Assembly (NCBI GenBank): GCA_003427395.1
Contig: BFEA01000089.1
Span: forward strand, 776,268-804,102
From: Chara braunii
Lineage: Eukaryota; Streptophyta; Charophyceae; Charales; Characeae
Length of the DNA stretch: 27,835 bases
Direction of reading: 5' to 3'
In this document: piece after piece, positions 10,262-20,630 of the stretch
Layout of the letters: every line of letters begins with the position of its first letter
How positions within the stretch are numbered: position 1 is the first letter of the stretch
The notes under the pieces: model-generated
Told to the model about the DNA's origin: nothing
Seen by the model: the letters and a program-made list of their open reading frames with translations, nothing else
The model's database searches: none
Made by a program: the position numbers and the translations under genes

Positions 10262-11209
10262 TCAAACAGAAGGACTAAGGACCGGTTCGGATGCGGCGAC
10301 ATTTGGGGATCCTCCGGGACGACGTCGTGAACCGAAGCCAAACAAAGCATTCAGTGACGATCTGTAGACGCGGGTCTGCGGTTCGTCGCCCAATGCAATC
10401 TCCGAAAAAACAGACATGTATTTCATCCTAACAAACACCACCGGTCGTGCCAAGGAGTTTCCTATGCAGTCCCGTATGTCAGCCGCTTTCTCCTCAACCT
10501 CACGAAACAACGAATAGTTTCGAACCTGACCTGCTATCACCAAATCTGGCCACCCATCCACACGTTCAGGCCCACGCATCGGCACGAATTTGGACCCTTC
10601 AATCACAACCTCGTTGCGCGACACGAGCACAACTGCGTCGACGAGTTTCCTGCTCTTGTTCGAAGCAGCGACACACATAACTCTGGCGAAATCAGATCCG
10701 GACACAGTCAACCGCACACAGCAGTACGACACAGCTCGTGGAGAAATCCCGGGGCAACAGAGCGGGTAGTGGTCCAGGAACGAGCAGCGACGAGCGCAGT
10801 CCACCAACTCTTGTTTCCGCGAGCCACCCCAAGTTCGTGGCGAGGACCTGACGTTGTGGCACTCGAGGCGACTGAAATAGCGGCTAATGCAGCTTAGTGC
10901 TTTCCGCATATGGTTCAGGAACTTATGTACGAGGACGGCGTCAGGCAGTGGGATGAGGTCCCCGAACTCCAACATATTCGCGAACTTGTACTGGCTTGCC
11001 CAAGGGCAGTGACTCTCCATACTAGCCCAATTGCCCTCGCCCCAGTCGTCAAGATGCGCGTCCCTGCACGGAACGACGGTCATCCATGGGTCCTCGTCGA
11101 AGTCCTCTGCGGTCGCTCCGTGGATCGTCGTCACACCGTTCAAATGCCGCATGGATTTCGCACAAGGACGAAAAGGTTCTGCTAAGCGAATGTGCGTCTT
11201 GGCACTCAT
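10262..11209 (-). CDS. Family Y copy A (unknown function)
   Basis: About 315 residues from the ATG at 11209-11207. The frame stays open further upstream, but there it translates 24-bp repeat motifs, so I exclude that part. It aligns along almost its whole length with the plus-strand gene at 25523-26425. Shared landmarks are W-(M/I)-T-V-V-P, Y-K-F-A, S-P-R-x-W, K-Q-E-L-(V/L)-D-C-A, Y-P-L, V-S-Y-C-C-(V/I)-R-L, L-V-D-x-V-V-L-V, F-V-R-M-K-Y-(M/I)-S-V-F-S, and S-S-(L/M)-N-A-L-(F/Y)-G-F-G-S. By eye the core is about two-fifths identical. There are no stops inside. No known domain is recognised. The conserved core between diverged copies argues for past selection on the protein. Confidence 0.7.
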   Translation of the reverse strand: MSAKTHIRLAEPFRPCAKSMRHLNGVTTIHGATAEDFDEDPWMTVVPCRDAHLDDWGEGNWASMESHCPWASQYKFANMLEFGDLIPLPDAVLVHKFLNHMRKALSCISRYFSRLECHNVRSSPRTWGGSRKQELVDCARRCSFLDHYPLCCPGISPRAVSYCCVRLTVSGSDFARVMCVAASNKSRKLVDAVVLVSRNEVVIEGSKFVPMRGPERVDGWPDLVIAGQVRNYSLFREVEEKAADIRDCIGNSLARPVVFVRMKYMSVFSEIALGDEPQTRVYRSSLNALFGFGSRRRPGGSPNVAASEPVLSPSV

Positions 11210-12259
11210 GGCCTTTGGTCTCGAGAAGATTGACTCGAAGATGCGTGGTGTCGAGAAGGTCCCCTCCATCACACAACCTGCACACCACGCGCACATGCCC
11301 GACGACACACACGGGCACGGAGACACTCGTAAACGCGTCATGTCTCTCGATGTGCGACCCATGGCATTAGACGCAGTGTATGCCCCAAGATCCGATTTCG
11401 GGTGGAGTTGTGGCAATCCACCGGTCGCTAGGAAGTCCAAAGTCAGAACCCGCACCACCCGAAAGGTGAAGCACGCCGGGGTCCGAAGTCGACGGTTTTC
11501 CGACGAACCGTGCATGAGAAGTTCAGATCTCAGCGGACTTTGCATTTTATAGAATCCGTAGTCCGCAGTGATTCGAAATTTACGATTGTCTGAGGAACCG
11601 TGCACGGCAGGTTCTGATCCACGGCCCAGAAGGAACATCTCCTGCCACATGCATTGCGAAAGGAAGACAACTCAAATTCGTCGGGATCTGAACTTGGCGA
11701 ATTCGTCGGGATCCGAACTTGCGAAAGGAAGACAGCAGGTTCGGATCCACGGCCCAACAGGCGAACCCGACGATGGGACGAGGAACCTTTGCACGAGAAG
11801 TACGGATCCCGGAGGACTTCGCATTTTTGCGAAACAAAAGTTGTGGCAAACACCCATTCGCGAGAAAGGACACAGTCAGTACCCACACCATGCGCGACAC
11901 GAAGTTCGCCGGGGTCCGAACTTGCCACGCGAGGTCCGGATCCACGGGAGGATGTTCGCCGGGATCCGAACTTCTCGAGACCGCGTGGGAGAGAATCAAC
12001 CGGCGGGCTACACATTTTTTCAAATACAAAGTTGTGCCAAACCCCGGGAGCTAGAAACCCACGTTCTGAACCCGCACATTGAGACAAGCGAAGTCGCCAG
12101 GGTGCGAACTTGATGTCTGTGCGAGGAACCGTGCAGTAGAAGTCCGGATCCCGGCGGACTTCGCATTATCACGGATCCGAGGTTCGCCGAGGTCTGGACT
12201 CGACGAGTGTGCAAGGAATAGTGCGAGCGAGGTTTGGATCTGCAGGCCAGCAAGAACCT
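11210..12259. repeat. Cluster of 24-bp motifs and related GGATCCACGGCCCA phrases
   Basis: Nine or so motif copies in both orientations (11468, 11518, 11673, 11698, 11797, 11901, 11951, 12090, 12139), spaced irregularly by 24 to 140 bp. A second recurring phrase, AGGTT(C)(G/T)GATCCACGGCCCA, occurs near 11610 and 11740, with degenerate relatives near 11935 and 12232. Many overlapping frames are open here because the motif has no stop in most frames; none looks like a real gene. Confidence 0.85.
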
Positions 12260-12797
12260 GTAGTTGGCCGGGATCCGAACTTGGCGAAATTACGTGGGAG
12301 ATACACACCTGTCTGCCAAACTCGCCGTCTTGCAATTTCTTGAAGTTCGGATCCCGGCGGACTTCATATTTTTTCACATCCCAGGCTGTGGTTGCGGACC
12401 GGGGTTGCAAAGCGTGTTCGAGCAGCTGTATAAAGTTTGCCGGGATCCGGACTTGGCAAAATTGCGTGGGAGACATACACCTATCTGCCGAACTCGCCGT
12501 CCAGCAATTTCTTCAAGTTCGGATCCCGGCGGACTTCCAATTTTTACATATCCCAGGCTGTGGTTGGGGACCGGGGTTGCGAAGCGTGTTCGAACAACTG
12601 CATGAAGTTCGCCGGGATCCGAACTTGGCGAAATTGCGTGGGAGATGCACACGTGTCTGCCAAACTCGCCGTCCAGCAATTTCTTGAAGTTCGAATCCCG
12701 ACGGACTTCTAATTTTCCACGTTCCTGGCTGTGGTTGCGCACCGGGGTTGAGAAGCATGTTCGAACAGCTGCACAAGCTCACCGGGATCTCAACTTC
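12260..12797. repeat. 172-bp satellite, three units plus partial
   Basis: The GGATCC core recurs at 12271, 12443, 12615 and (as GGATCT) 12785, giving periods of 172, 172 and 170. Each unit holds one reverse-type motif, about 50 bp containing TGCCAAACTCGCCGTC, then a forward-type motif and a GC-rich block with GGCTGTGGTTGCGGACCGGG. Units are strongly similar with scattered substitutions. The period is close to nucleosomal length. Confidence 0.93.
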
Positions 12798-13180
12798 TTC
12801 CGGTGTTTGATTGAGCGATCAGTTCGGTTGGAACGACCACGTTCCGATCACGAGAACAGTGCCGGCGACGCGTGGGGTGGTGGGTGCTCAACGTTCGCCG
12901 TTCGACGACCCTACGTCCTCCAAAGTTCGACGTCCGACGAGCTTCGACGCCCGCCGAGGTTTGATGTGGAGCCAGGTTCCGTGGGCAGCATGGTTCGATG
13001 TTATACGAGGTTCGATGTGCAACAAGATTGTGACGAAGTGCTTTTTATTCGTTCGAAGATCGGGATCGACGTTTTTCCGATCGGTTGTGCGTTTCGTTCG
13101 CCGGTTTCGATCGTGCACATGATCATTTGCCTTGAGGATTTTCCGCGATCGTTCTCCACTATCAATTAGCATAGAACAGT

Positions 13181-13270
13181 CGATTGGTTGATCGGCTGCT
13201 CGGTTGGCGGTTGGTGTGGTGGTTGATCAACCAGCAGAGCAATCGCCAACCGAGCTGTCGACCAATCAGT
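13181..13270. repeat. Imperfect inverted repeat (potential hairpin)
   Basis: Left arm 13181-13213 (CGATTGGTTGATCGGCTGCT onward) pairs imperfectly with right arm about 13239-13270. Shared blocks are GATTGGT, GCTCGGTTGGCG and their complements. The centre contains the perfect palindrome GGTTGATCAACC (about 13221-13232). Confidence 0.7.
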
Positions 13271-13367
13271 TGATCCTGGCAGATTTCCTGACCGATCGAC
13301 GGTTCGGTCGAGGAATGTCAGGTGGGTAAATAAACAGGTCGCTCGCCGGCGGGTTGATATTCGGTGC

Positions 13368-13870
13368 AGCACACACGATCAATCATCCGATCGCAAGTAA
13401 TCTTCTGTCATTTCGCGATTGGTCGGTTGGATGCGTTGTCGCCTCGTGCATTGGTTAATCATCCGTCGGGCAGATCAGTTGCGCTGTTGTTGGGGAAGCA
13501 AACAGCATCTATCACCCGATCGCGAGTGGTCGGCTTGCGTTTCGTGATGGGTCGTTTCATCACGTGTGTGGTGTACATATTGTCATGGATCTGATCGACC
13601 ATCAGATCACGAGTGATCTGAGCACACACTACAGAAAGAACAACACACACGCGGTGGTAACGTCGACACGGCAAACACGACCAATCATCCGATCACGAGT
13701 GTTCTAATCGTGTTTCGCGATTGGTCGATGGATGCATTCGCTGTGTTGACATTGCCACCGCGTGTTTTGATTGATCATCCATTGGGCAGATCGGCGGACA
13801 TGACATTGGGACAACACACAAAACCAATCGGGTATGGCAAGTGCTCACGATGACGTTGTGTTTCATTATT
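13368..13870 (+). repeat. Diverged about 305-bp tandem duplication
   Basis: The phrase CACACGA(T/C)CAATCATCCGATC occurs near 13372 and near 13675. Both are followed by a TTTCGCGATTGGTCG phrase and then by ATCATCC(G/A)T(C/T)GGGCAGATC (near 13457 and 13776). Extra partial relatives (CCGATCGCGAGTGGTCG, ATCAGATCACGAGTGATC) lie between them. Confidence 0.7.
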
Positions 13871-14090
13871 GGCCGCCGCGTGTTCGATCCGAGCTTCCGT
13901 GCTTTGCCACTTGAGTACAGCACGAGTGCAATCGTTTGTTGATACTCTCCTCACACATCCTCTTACATCCACACACAAGCGGAATCGAAGGGCGAACCAT
14001 GACGTTCGTCCCTGACCGCGCACGTTCTCACGATCTCCCCGTGGAAAACGCGCGCGAACACACACGCACGCGAACACATATGCACAGACA

Positions 14091-14097
14091 GGCACAC

Positions 14098-14141
<44 letters not shown>

Positions 14142-14340
14142 CGACACACGGCGCCCGCACACACACGCCCCTTAGGCACAGACGCGCGCACGATCCTGCC
14201 TCGCGCGTGTGGCACACACTTCAATACAAACACAAACACAAAGGAACACGCACTCGAACACACACACACACACAACGAAGCATGCACAAACAAACAATCG
14301 CACACGAACACACACACACACACACACACACACGCCCACC
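14091..14340. repeat. (CA)n microsatellites
   Basis: Two CA-rich tracts, about 14097-14140 and 14256-14333, separated by CA-rich variant sequence. All protein frames here are Thr/His or Cys/Val repeats and are not genes. Confidence 0.95.
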
Positions 14341-15088
14341 CGCACACATGCAGCCACGAAATCTTTCGATCTGCGCGAGCATATCGTCACAAAAAACCTC
14401 CCCCACACGCGCGCACATGCAACCATACATCCCGACTGCGTGCGCACTCACCGTGTGGAACTGCCGAGTGAAGATGAGGGCGAACCCAGACGTTTTTCGT
14501 GACGGCACTCTGTCCACCTTTGGGCGTGCACTTCGCATGTGCTGGGGTGCTGCGTGGGGTGGCGGTCGCGCCTTCCGAGAAAGGAGATCGGGAGTGACGT
14601 CGAATATGACGCGGACAGCGACTTGGTAGGCGGAGGGACATGCGAGGGCATCTGGGGTGCGTCGGTGCCACGAAACGTGCGCGGTGAAAAATGGCTGTGC
14701 CAGCTATGGCGCGCCAGCTGTTGCCGACAGTGGCGGTGCGTGGCTTCCGTTGGGCAGCATCTCCCCAGCAAAAAACGCAAAACGCATCGTCAATGCCCAG
14801 GGCGCCGCTCATATTTGTAGGCGCGCGGGACACGAGGCCCCCTCGGGCCTTCCGTTTCGGATTTCCGTGCAGGATCGGCGCGCCGACTCGCGGCTGTTCG
14901 ATCCGCGCATCGAACGGTGGCTGCACGTCGAAATTGTCGCGAGGGGGGCCTGGTGCGTCGAAATGTGACAAAAATGCCCCTACGGGCTGGCCCTTCCCGA
15001 ACGTGATTGGAAAACGGGCCCTTGTTCCGAGCCCCTCGCGTTCGTGTCTTCGGGTTCGCGGGCCCCGGTGGAGGGGGTCTCAGGTGTC
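14341..15088. other. GC-rich stretch without recognised features
   Basis: Frames are open on both strands but their translations have the composition of shadow frames and no motif. The sequence becomes very GC-rich just before the gap. Confidence 0.5.
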
Positions 15089-15335
15089 NNNNNNNNNNNN
15101 NNNNNNNNNNNNNNNNNNNNNNNNNNNNNNNNNNNNNNNNNNNNNNNNNNNNNNNNNNNNNNNNNNNNNNNNNNNNNNNNNNNNNNNNNNNNNNNNNNNN
15201 NNNNNNNNNNNNNNNNNNNNNNNNNNNNNNNNNNNNNNNNNNNNNNNNNNNNNNNNNNNNNNNNNNNNNNNNNNNNNNNNNNNNNNNNNNNNNNNNNNNN
15301 NNNNNNNNNNNNNNNNNNNNNNNNNNNNNNNNNNN
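15089..15335. other. Assembly gap (247 N)
   Basis: A run of N between two GC-rich ends. Frames crossing it are meaningless. Confidence 0.99.
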
Positions 15336-15800
15336 AGGCGGGTCTTTCCATGGGGTGCGACGACAGTCTGACGCTCAGCTGCCTCGGGTCTGGGGCAGCC
15401 CTTTCGCATCTCGAGCCTGACGAACGCATTCGCGCTCGATGTCCCGTCAGCGACATCCTCCATCGCCTTTTCTGCTCCGCTGTTGCGCCAGGCGGCGGCG
15501 GGCGTGGGCGCAGGGGTTTCCTCTCGTCGACAACTGTCGTCTGTGGTTCGGTTGTCTCGGCTTCGACATCTCGTCTCTGCATCCTGCGTCAGCAAGTGGC
15601 CACCGCCGTTTGCGTTGAGCCCTTGTCGAAGAGTTGCGCCATCGTGTGCACTTCGCCGTCGTCGAAGAACTGCGCCTCCTCGAAGAACTGTGAGATGTCA
15701 AAGAGCAGCGCCATCATGTGCGTTGTGCCCTCTTCAACGTAAAGTGTTGTTCTGCCTGCCCTCGTGTCAGGCATGTTTGCCAGCCCATGGGAGCGGCCGC
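15336..15800. other. Short-repeat stretch left of the ATC array
   Basis: About 15618-15700 contains near-repeats of TCGAAGA(A/G)(C/T)TGCGCC (15628, 15661, 15679 approximately). On the minus strand this gives phrases such as FFEEAQFFDDGE. The minus-strand frame runs from here into the poly-Asp translation of the array. It could be a low-complexity protein end, but nothing confirms it. Confidence 0.45.
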
Positions 15801-16535
15801 GTCGCGCCACCTGTTTCAAGTTGCGGGGACGGAGGGAAAGGGTGTCAGTGACATTGGGCCACATGGTTTCTGTGTCCCCTTCTGATTCCCGCTCGTTCTT
15901 TCCTCGCGAGCGACCCCGTGATTCTTGCTTGCCATCATCATCATCATCATCGCCCCCATCATCACCATCATCGTCGCCACCACCATCAACGTCATCATCT
16001 TCATCATCATCATCATCATCACCATCATTGTCATCGTGATCGTGATCATCATCATCTTCATCAACATCATCATCATCATCAACAACATCATCATCAACCT
16101 CGTCAACGTCATCAACATCTTCATCATCATCAACATCATTAACGCCATCAACAACATCATCATCATCATCAGCGACATCGTCGCCATCATCAAAATCACC
16201 ACCAACATCGTCATCATCGTCGTCATCATCGTCATCATGATCATCGTCATCATCACAATCATCATCATCACGAACATCATCATCGACATCATCATCGTCA
16301 TCAACATCGTCATCCTCGTCAGCGACATCGTCGCCCAGATCAACATCACCACCGTAATCGTCACTATCATCCTGTTCATCACCGTCGTCATCATTATCAT
16401 CATGTCGTGCCACGTGTCGCAAGTGGCTGGGACTGCGGGAACGGATGACGTGGACATCGGGGCACACAGTTTGCGTGTCCCGTTCTGCTTCTCTCTCATT
16501 TGTTCCACGCGACCGCCCCCACGACTCTTGTTTGG
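15801..16535. repeat. ATC trinucleotide array flanked by direct repeats
   Basis: The array runs from about 15933 to about 16400: ATC/ATCATC units interrupted by AAC, GTC, GCC and similar variants. The blocks either side (15801-15932 and 16405-16535) are diverged direct copies. Both read CGCCAC or TGCCAC, then a CAAGT(T/G)G block, GGGAC, GGG(C)ACA or GGCCACA, GTGTCCC, TTCTG, and a final GA(T/C)TCTTG(C/T)TTG. The whole looks like one and a bit units of a larger tandem repeat of about 604 bp. Confidence 0.85.
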
Positions 16536-17230
16536 CTTGGCATTGAAGAAAAACTGTCGTTGATCACAAGCTGGACATTGCAAACCACTCCCGCGCGGTC
16601 GAGGCAAACACGAAATCCCCTATTCCCAGCGGAACACGAAACCCCTTCGAAACACTTCCCTCGCTCGTTTGCTGTCCTCAACAAAGAGATTAGAGGTTGG
16701 TTATCACAAAGGAGACGCATGGGCTACGCGCGACCGTTGTTGGTACTAAGCGTCGCGTGGTGGCCACGGTGGGAAGGATGTCCGCCGTCCACGTGGCGTG
16801 CAGTGAGAGGTAAGGTATTCATAAATAGGAGGGGGTCGTCGTTCCGTGTTCGTGTTCTCGCCGCAACACTTGAGCCTCCCTCCCCGAAGAGACTATGGCG
16901 TCAATCCCGGGAGAGTTGTTGTCGTCTCCATCCCCCGCACACAACATGCACATGATCCACCATAGAGGCCATGGATGTTGAGCGCGCGCTCCTGGCGCTG
17001 GTCGTGAGGGATGCGATATAGCATTCCGCACGACAAATGCCAGGACTGTGCGCGCAACATCCGCGGGCTCCAGAACGAAGAATGCACACGTTGCGTGCGC
17101 GCGATGGAGAACGCCTGCGCCGCTCGCTGCAATGACGATGGCGTTTCTTCGGCGTGAGCGCCGCATGTTTCGTGACGACAACCTCGACACGAAAACATGT
17201 CCTCGTTCAGTAACGAACAATCCGTCCGCC
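16536..17230. other. Unassigned stretch
   Basis: No domain is seen on either strand, and short frames overlap in all directions. An ATAAATA hexamer-like site near 16820 could be TATA-like, but nothing downstream supports a gene. Confidence 0.4.
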
Positions 17231-17576
17231 TCCGGGAAACGTCTCAGTCATCGGGGCAAGGGGGGTCGCCATTGTCACCGCAAGCTCGAAACCAACAACA
17301 GCCAAACGAAAAATGGCGCGTGGCGTATGGTTGCCTGGCGAGATAGGAAGTTCGGATCCCGGCGAACTACAACAATCATGCGCAGTGCTCTCGCGAAAGC
17401 AGCAATCTGTTGCAGTCGCTCGGCCGCAGGGAGAGCACGAGCAGGTGCGAAAATAGCGCATGATTGTTGTAGTTCGCCGGGATCCGAAGTTCCCATTTTT
17501 TTGGCGGTTGTTGGTTTCGCGTTCGCAGTCACAATGCCATCCCGGGTTGCCCTGATGACTACGTTTTGCGGGACAC
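17231..17576. repeat. Foldback (MITE-like) element with long inverted arms
   Basis: The inner arms are identical over 38 bp: 17346-17383 and the reverse complement of 17456-17493. They include a 24-bp motif of the form GAAGTTCG, GATCCCGG, CGAACTAC. The outer arms also pair. CGAAACCAACAACAGCCAAA at about 17288 matches the complement of 17500-17520, and CAGTCATCGGGGCAA at about 17246 matches the complement of about 17545-17560. The left arm has about 30 bp more (near 17320-17345). The loop of about 70 bp (17384-17455) is unpaired. No coding capacity is seen. Confidence 0.85.
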
Positions 17577-18117
17577 AATTCCCATCTTTCGGGTGTGGGG
17601 TCGATAGTTCATAACGCCATGCCGGTTTTCAGCGTGCAACGAAGTTCGGATCCCGGCGGACTTGCAATCTGAAGCATGCGAAGTCGCGGGCTGCTCGGAT
17701 GATTATTGTTGTTTCGACCGCGTCGCTGAAATAAGACGCTCACGGTTTGCATGAATCTTTTCAGAGTCCTGGTTGCATGACTGTTCTTTCATTGGCGTTG
17801 CCGTAAAAAAAAAAAAGTCCTCCCAACGGGACCCCAACAAAAACAAAGTGTTTAATGCTCCCGGTCGAACGCGGCAACCGATCTGAAGTTCGGATCCGGG
17901 CGGACTTCATGGTTGGCACCCGTACGTGGTCCCATGAACCTGGCTGTGGAACCTGCCATTGCCGGACTGCGAGCTCGCCTTGTCTGCGGTACTAATCGGG
18001 GGTCCACCAGCCGTGGTCATTTTTTTTTGTGCTTGCAGTCATTGTCATCAAGGATGGCAACATTTGCGACTGGATCGCCACAGGTGCTCGCTTTGTCGAT
18101 GAGGAGAATCGGGGTCC
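17577..18117. other. Spacer with two 24-bp motifs and a poly-A run
   Basis: Forward-type motifs at 17641-17664 and 17885-17908, and an A12 run near 17804-17815. No gene is recognised. Confidence 0.55.
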
Positions 18118-18505
18118 ATGGGGGTCTATTGGGGGCCGCGCTGCGCCAATTTTCGACGTCGTGCACCTGCGACGACCATTTCTGTTCTGCGTGCTCTGTT
18201 GGAACAAACACTTGTGAGCAGCAGCAGGGCCTCCCTGAACATGCAGCCAAGCCTAGCATTCCTTCTGTGCAATTCCACACCGGTCATCCAAATATCCGTC
18301 GTCCCCCGCGCAAACCGGTTCCTGGCCAGTTCAGCAATCGCCAAGTTCGGATCCCGGCGGACTTTGGGGTCTCGCGTAAATTTAACCGTTGTTTTCGACG
18401 GCCACGATTGTCGAGTGCGTTCTGATTACCAGAGGTCTCCGGGCACGCAAAAGTGCTCGCATGAGGCCTGGAGCTTCAAGTGTGAGTTGATTGCGCGAGG
18501 ACTGT

Positions 18506-18563
18506 GGGTGCGAAAAATTGCTCACCTTCTGAGATGCCCTTCGAGGGGTTTGTGGGGGTTGCC
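18506..18563 (+). repeat. Solo hairpin arm in first array unit
   Basis: GGGTGCGAAAAATTGCTCAC and onward matches the left arm of the three hairpins below, but no complementary right arm follows. The element here is degenerate or half-deleted. Confidence 0.75.
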
Positions 18564-19460
18564 GACGGTGATAGCGGCCGTGTCCCTTGTCTGTGTGTCG
18601 TTGATATTTGTTGCCCCCAGAGGGTTTTGACCGTCCCGGTGCGCGAATTCTTGTCGCACACATGCTCGTGTTTCTGCGTGGTTTCCGGTTCGCGCTTTCG
18701 CACGTCGACGTTACCGGCGCGCGAATCGGGGGTCGCCTTGTCGACTGGCCGAAACGGGGTTTGGAAGGGTTGCAGGGGGGGTCTTTCATCAGTTTCTACA
18801 TTTTTCTTGTCTGCGCGGTTGGAATGTCCGATCTCGATGAACTCTTGCACTAGGGGTCAGTTTGGGGTCGCGCTGCGCTCGATTTTGTGGTGGTGCATCC
18901 ACCGCTGCCCTTTGCTTTGCGCGTGCTGACGTTCAACGACAGCTCGAGAGCGGCAGAGCCTTCCTTTTGTGCGGCCAAGCATAGCGTTCCTTCTGTGCAC
19001 CCGCTGGCGCTCTGTTCCACTGACACCGGCCGCGCAAAAACAGGTTCCTTGTTACTCCTGCACCGGCCAAAATCGGATCCCGGAGGACTTCGAGGCGCCG
19101 CATGAATCTGACCGTTGTTTTCAATGGCTTGGACTTCTCCGTCCGTCTTCAATGCCGGTGGCATGGTATTGCGCAAAATTGCTCGCCTTGTAAGTTGCCC
19201 TCAAAGGGGTTTATTAGGGTTGACGACGGTATCACTGGCCGGGTCCATTTCCGGTGTGTCGTGGATCTTCGTTCATCGGCGCCCCAAAATGCGGTGCGCC
19301 CGAGCAACGCCTGCTTCTGTGCAAACGCCATCCACCCGTTACAAATGCAGGCAAATCCACCAAGTTTGGATCCTGGCGGACTTCGAGGATCGACGCGAAT
19401 CTATCCGTCCTTTGTGTGGCGCCTGGAGCTTCGAGTGTGAGTTGATTGCGACAGGACTGT

Positions 19461-19604
19461 GGGTGCNAGAAATTGCTCGCCCTCTGAAATGCCCTTCAAG
19501 GGGTTCATGGGGGTTGCCGAAAATAAGGGACACGGCCGTTGTCACCGCCGGCAACCCACATTAACCCCTTCAAGGGGATTTATGAAGGCGAGCAATTTTT
19601 CGCG
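19461..19604. repeat. Hairpin / MITE-like element, copy 1
   Basis: The left arm 19461-19518 pairs with 19550-19604. The right arm is more diverged than in the other copies (AAGGGGATTTATGAAGGCGA). The loop of about 31 bp contains GGACACGGCCGTTGTCACC. An N at 19467 lies in the arm. Confidence 0.85.
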
Positions 19605-20483
19605 CTCAAGATCTCTGTTGCCCCCCAAGGTTTTTGACCGTCGAGGTGTGCGGAGTCTTGTCGCAAAATCGGGGGTCGCCTTCTCGACTGGCCGAATCAA
19701 TGTTTGGAAGCGTTGAAGGGGGGATCTTTCATCCTTTTCTACATTTTTCTTGTCTACGCAGTGGGGATGTCCGAGTTCGATAAGCTCTTGCGCTAGTACC
19801 TGTGAATGGAAAACTGCACGAGCTCGCTTAGACGATGGTGAGAATCGAGTTTATGGGGGTTAGTTTGGGGTCGCGCTGCGCCGAATTGTGTGGTAGTGCA
19901 TCCACCACTACCCTTTGTTTTGCGCGTGCTATCGTTCACCGACAACAGAGCCTTCCTTCTGTTCGCCCAAACATAGCGTTCCTTGTGTGCACCCACTGGC
20001 GTTACCTTCCACTGACACAAGCCGCGCGAAAACAGGTTCCTTGCTACTCCTACACCCGCCAAATTCGGATCCCAGTGAACTTAGAGGCTTCCCGTAAATC
20101 TGACCGTTATTTTCAACAGCTTGGACTTCCTAGTTCGTCTTCAAAACCGGCGGCCTGGTAGTGCAGAAAAGTTCTCGTCTTGTGAGTTGCCCTGAAAGGG
20201 GTTTATTGGGGTTGACGACGGTGTCACTGGCCGGGTGCATTTCCGGTATGCCGTGGATCTTCGTTCATCGACGCCCCGAAATGCGGTGCGGCCGAGCATC
20301 GCCTGCTTCTGTGCAAACACCATCCACCCGTTCCAATACCTGAAGCTGAGCGAAAACCTGTTACTCGCTGCAGGCAAATCCGCCAAGTTCGGATCCTAGC
20401 GGACTTTGAGGATCGACGCAAATCTATCTGTCCTCCGCATAGCGTCTGGAGCTTCGACTGTGAGTTGATTGCGAGAGGACTGC

Positions 20484-20630
20484 GGGTGCGAGAAATTGCT
20501 CGCCCTCTGAAATGCCCTTGAAGGGGTTCATGGGGGTTGCCAGAAATAAGGGACACGACCGTTGTCACCGAAGGCAACCCCCATAAACCCCTTCAAGGGC
20601 ATTTCAGAAGGCGAGCAATTTTTCGCACCC
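20484..20630. repeat. Hairpin / MITE-like element, copy 2
   Basis: The arms 20484-20541 and 20573-20630 are 58 bp each and complementary at 55 of 58 positions. They start GGGTGCGA and end GGGGGTTGCC at the loop. The loop is 31 bp. Confidence 0.93.

Larger units (their letters stand above)
12798..13935. other. Non-coding repeat-rich stretch
   Basis: 12830-13150 contains many GTTCGACG/TTCGATG phrases with no recognisable protein. From 13150 the sequence is dominated by CCGATC/GATTGGTCG phrases (listed separately). I see no supported gene. Confidence 0.55.

Noticed and set aside
11530-12782. Overlapping frames of 120-200 residues on both strands
   Set aside because: They consist of repeated translations of the 24-bp motif and the 172-bp satellite in several frames at once, with no frame favoured.
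2529-12797. CRISPR-like array from recurrent 24-bp repeats
   Set aside because: Spacing is irregular, orientation alternates, repeats are diverged, the context is eukaryotic and no cas-like gene is present.
13775-14640. Cys/Val-rich and Thr/His-rich frames over the CA tracts
   Set aside because: They are simple translations of dinucleotide repeats on either strand.
14691-15742. Long frames crossing the gap
   Set aside because: They are open only because the 247 N positions cannot contain stops.
15589-16467. Minus-strand 292-residue Asp-rich protein
   Set aside because: Almost all of it is translation of the ATC array. Only the last about 60 residues could be protein-like, and nothing confirms them.
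15925-16563. Ile-rich plus-strand frame resembling a membrane protein
   Set aside because: Ile repeats come from reading ATC units; there is no independent coding signal.
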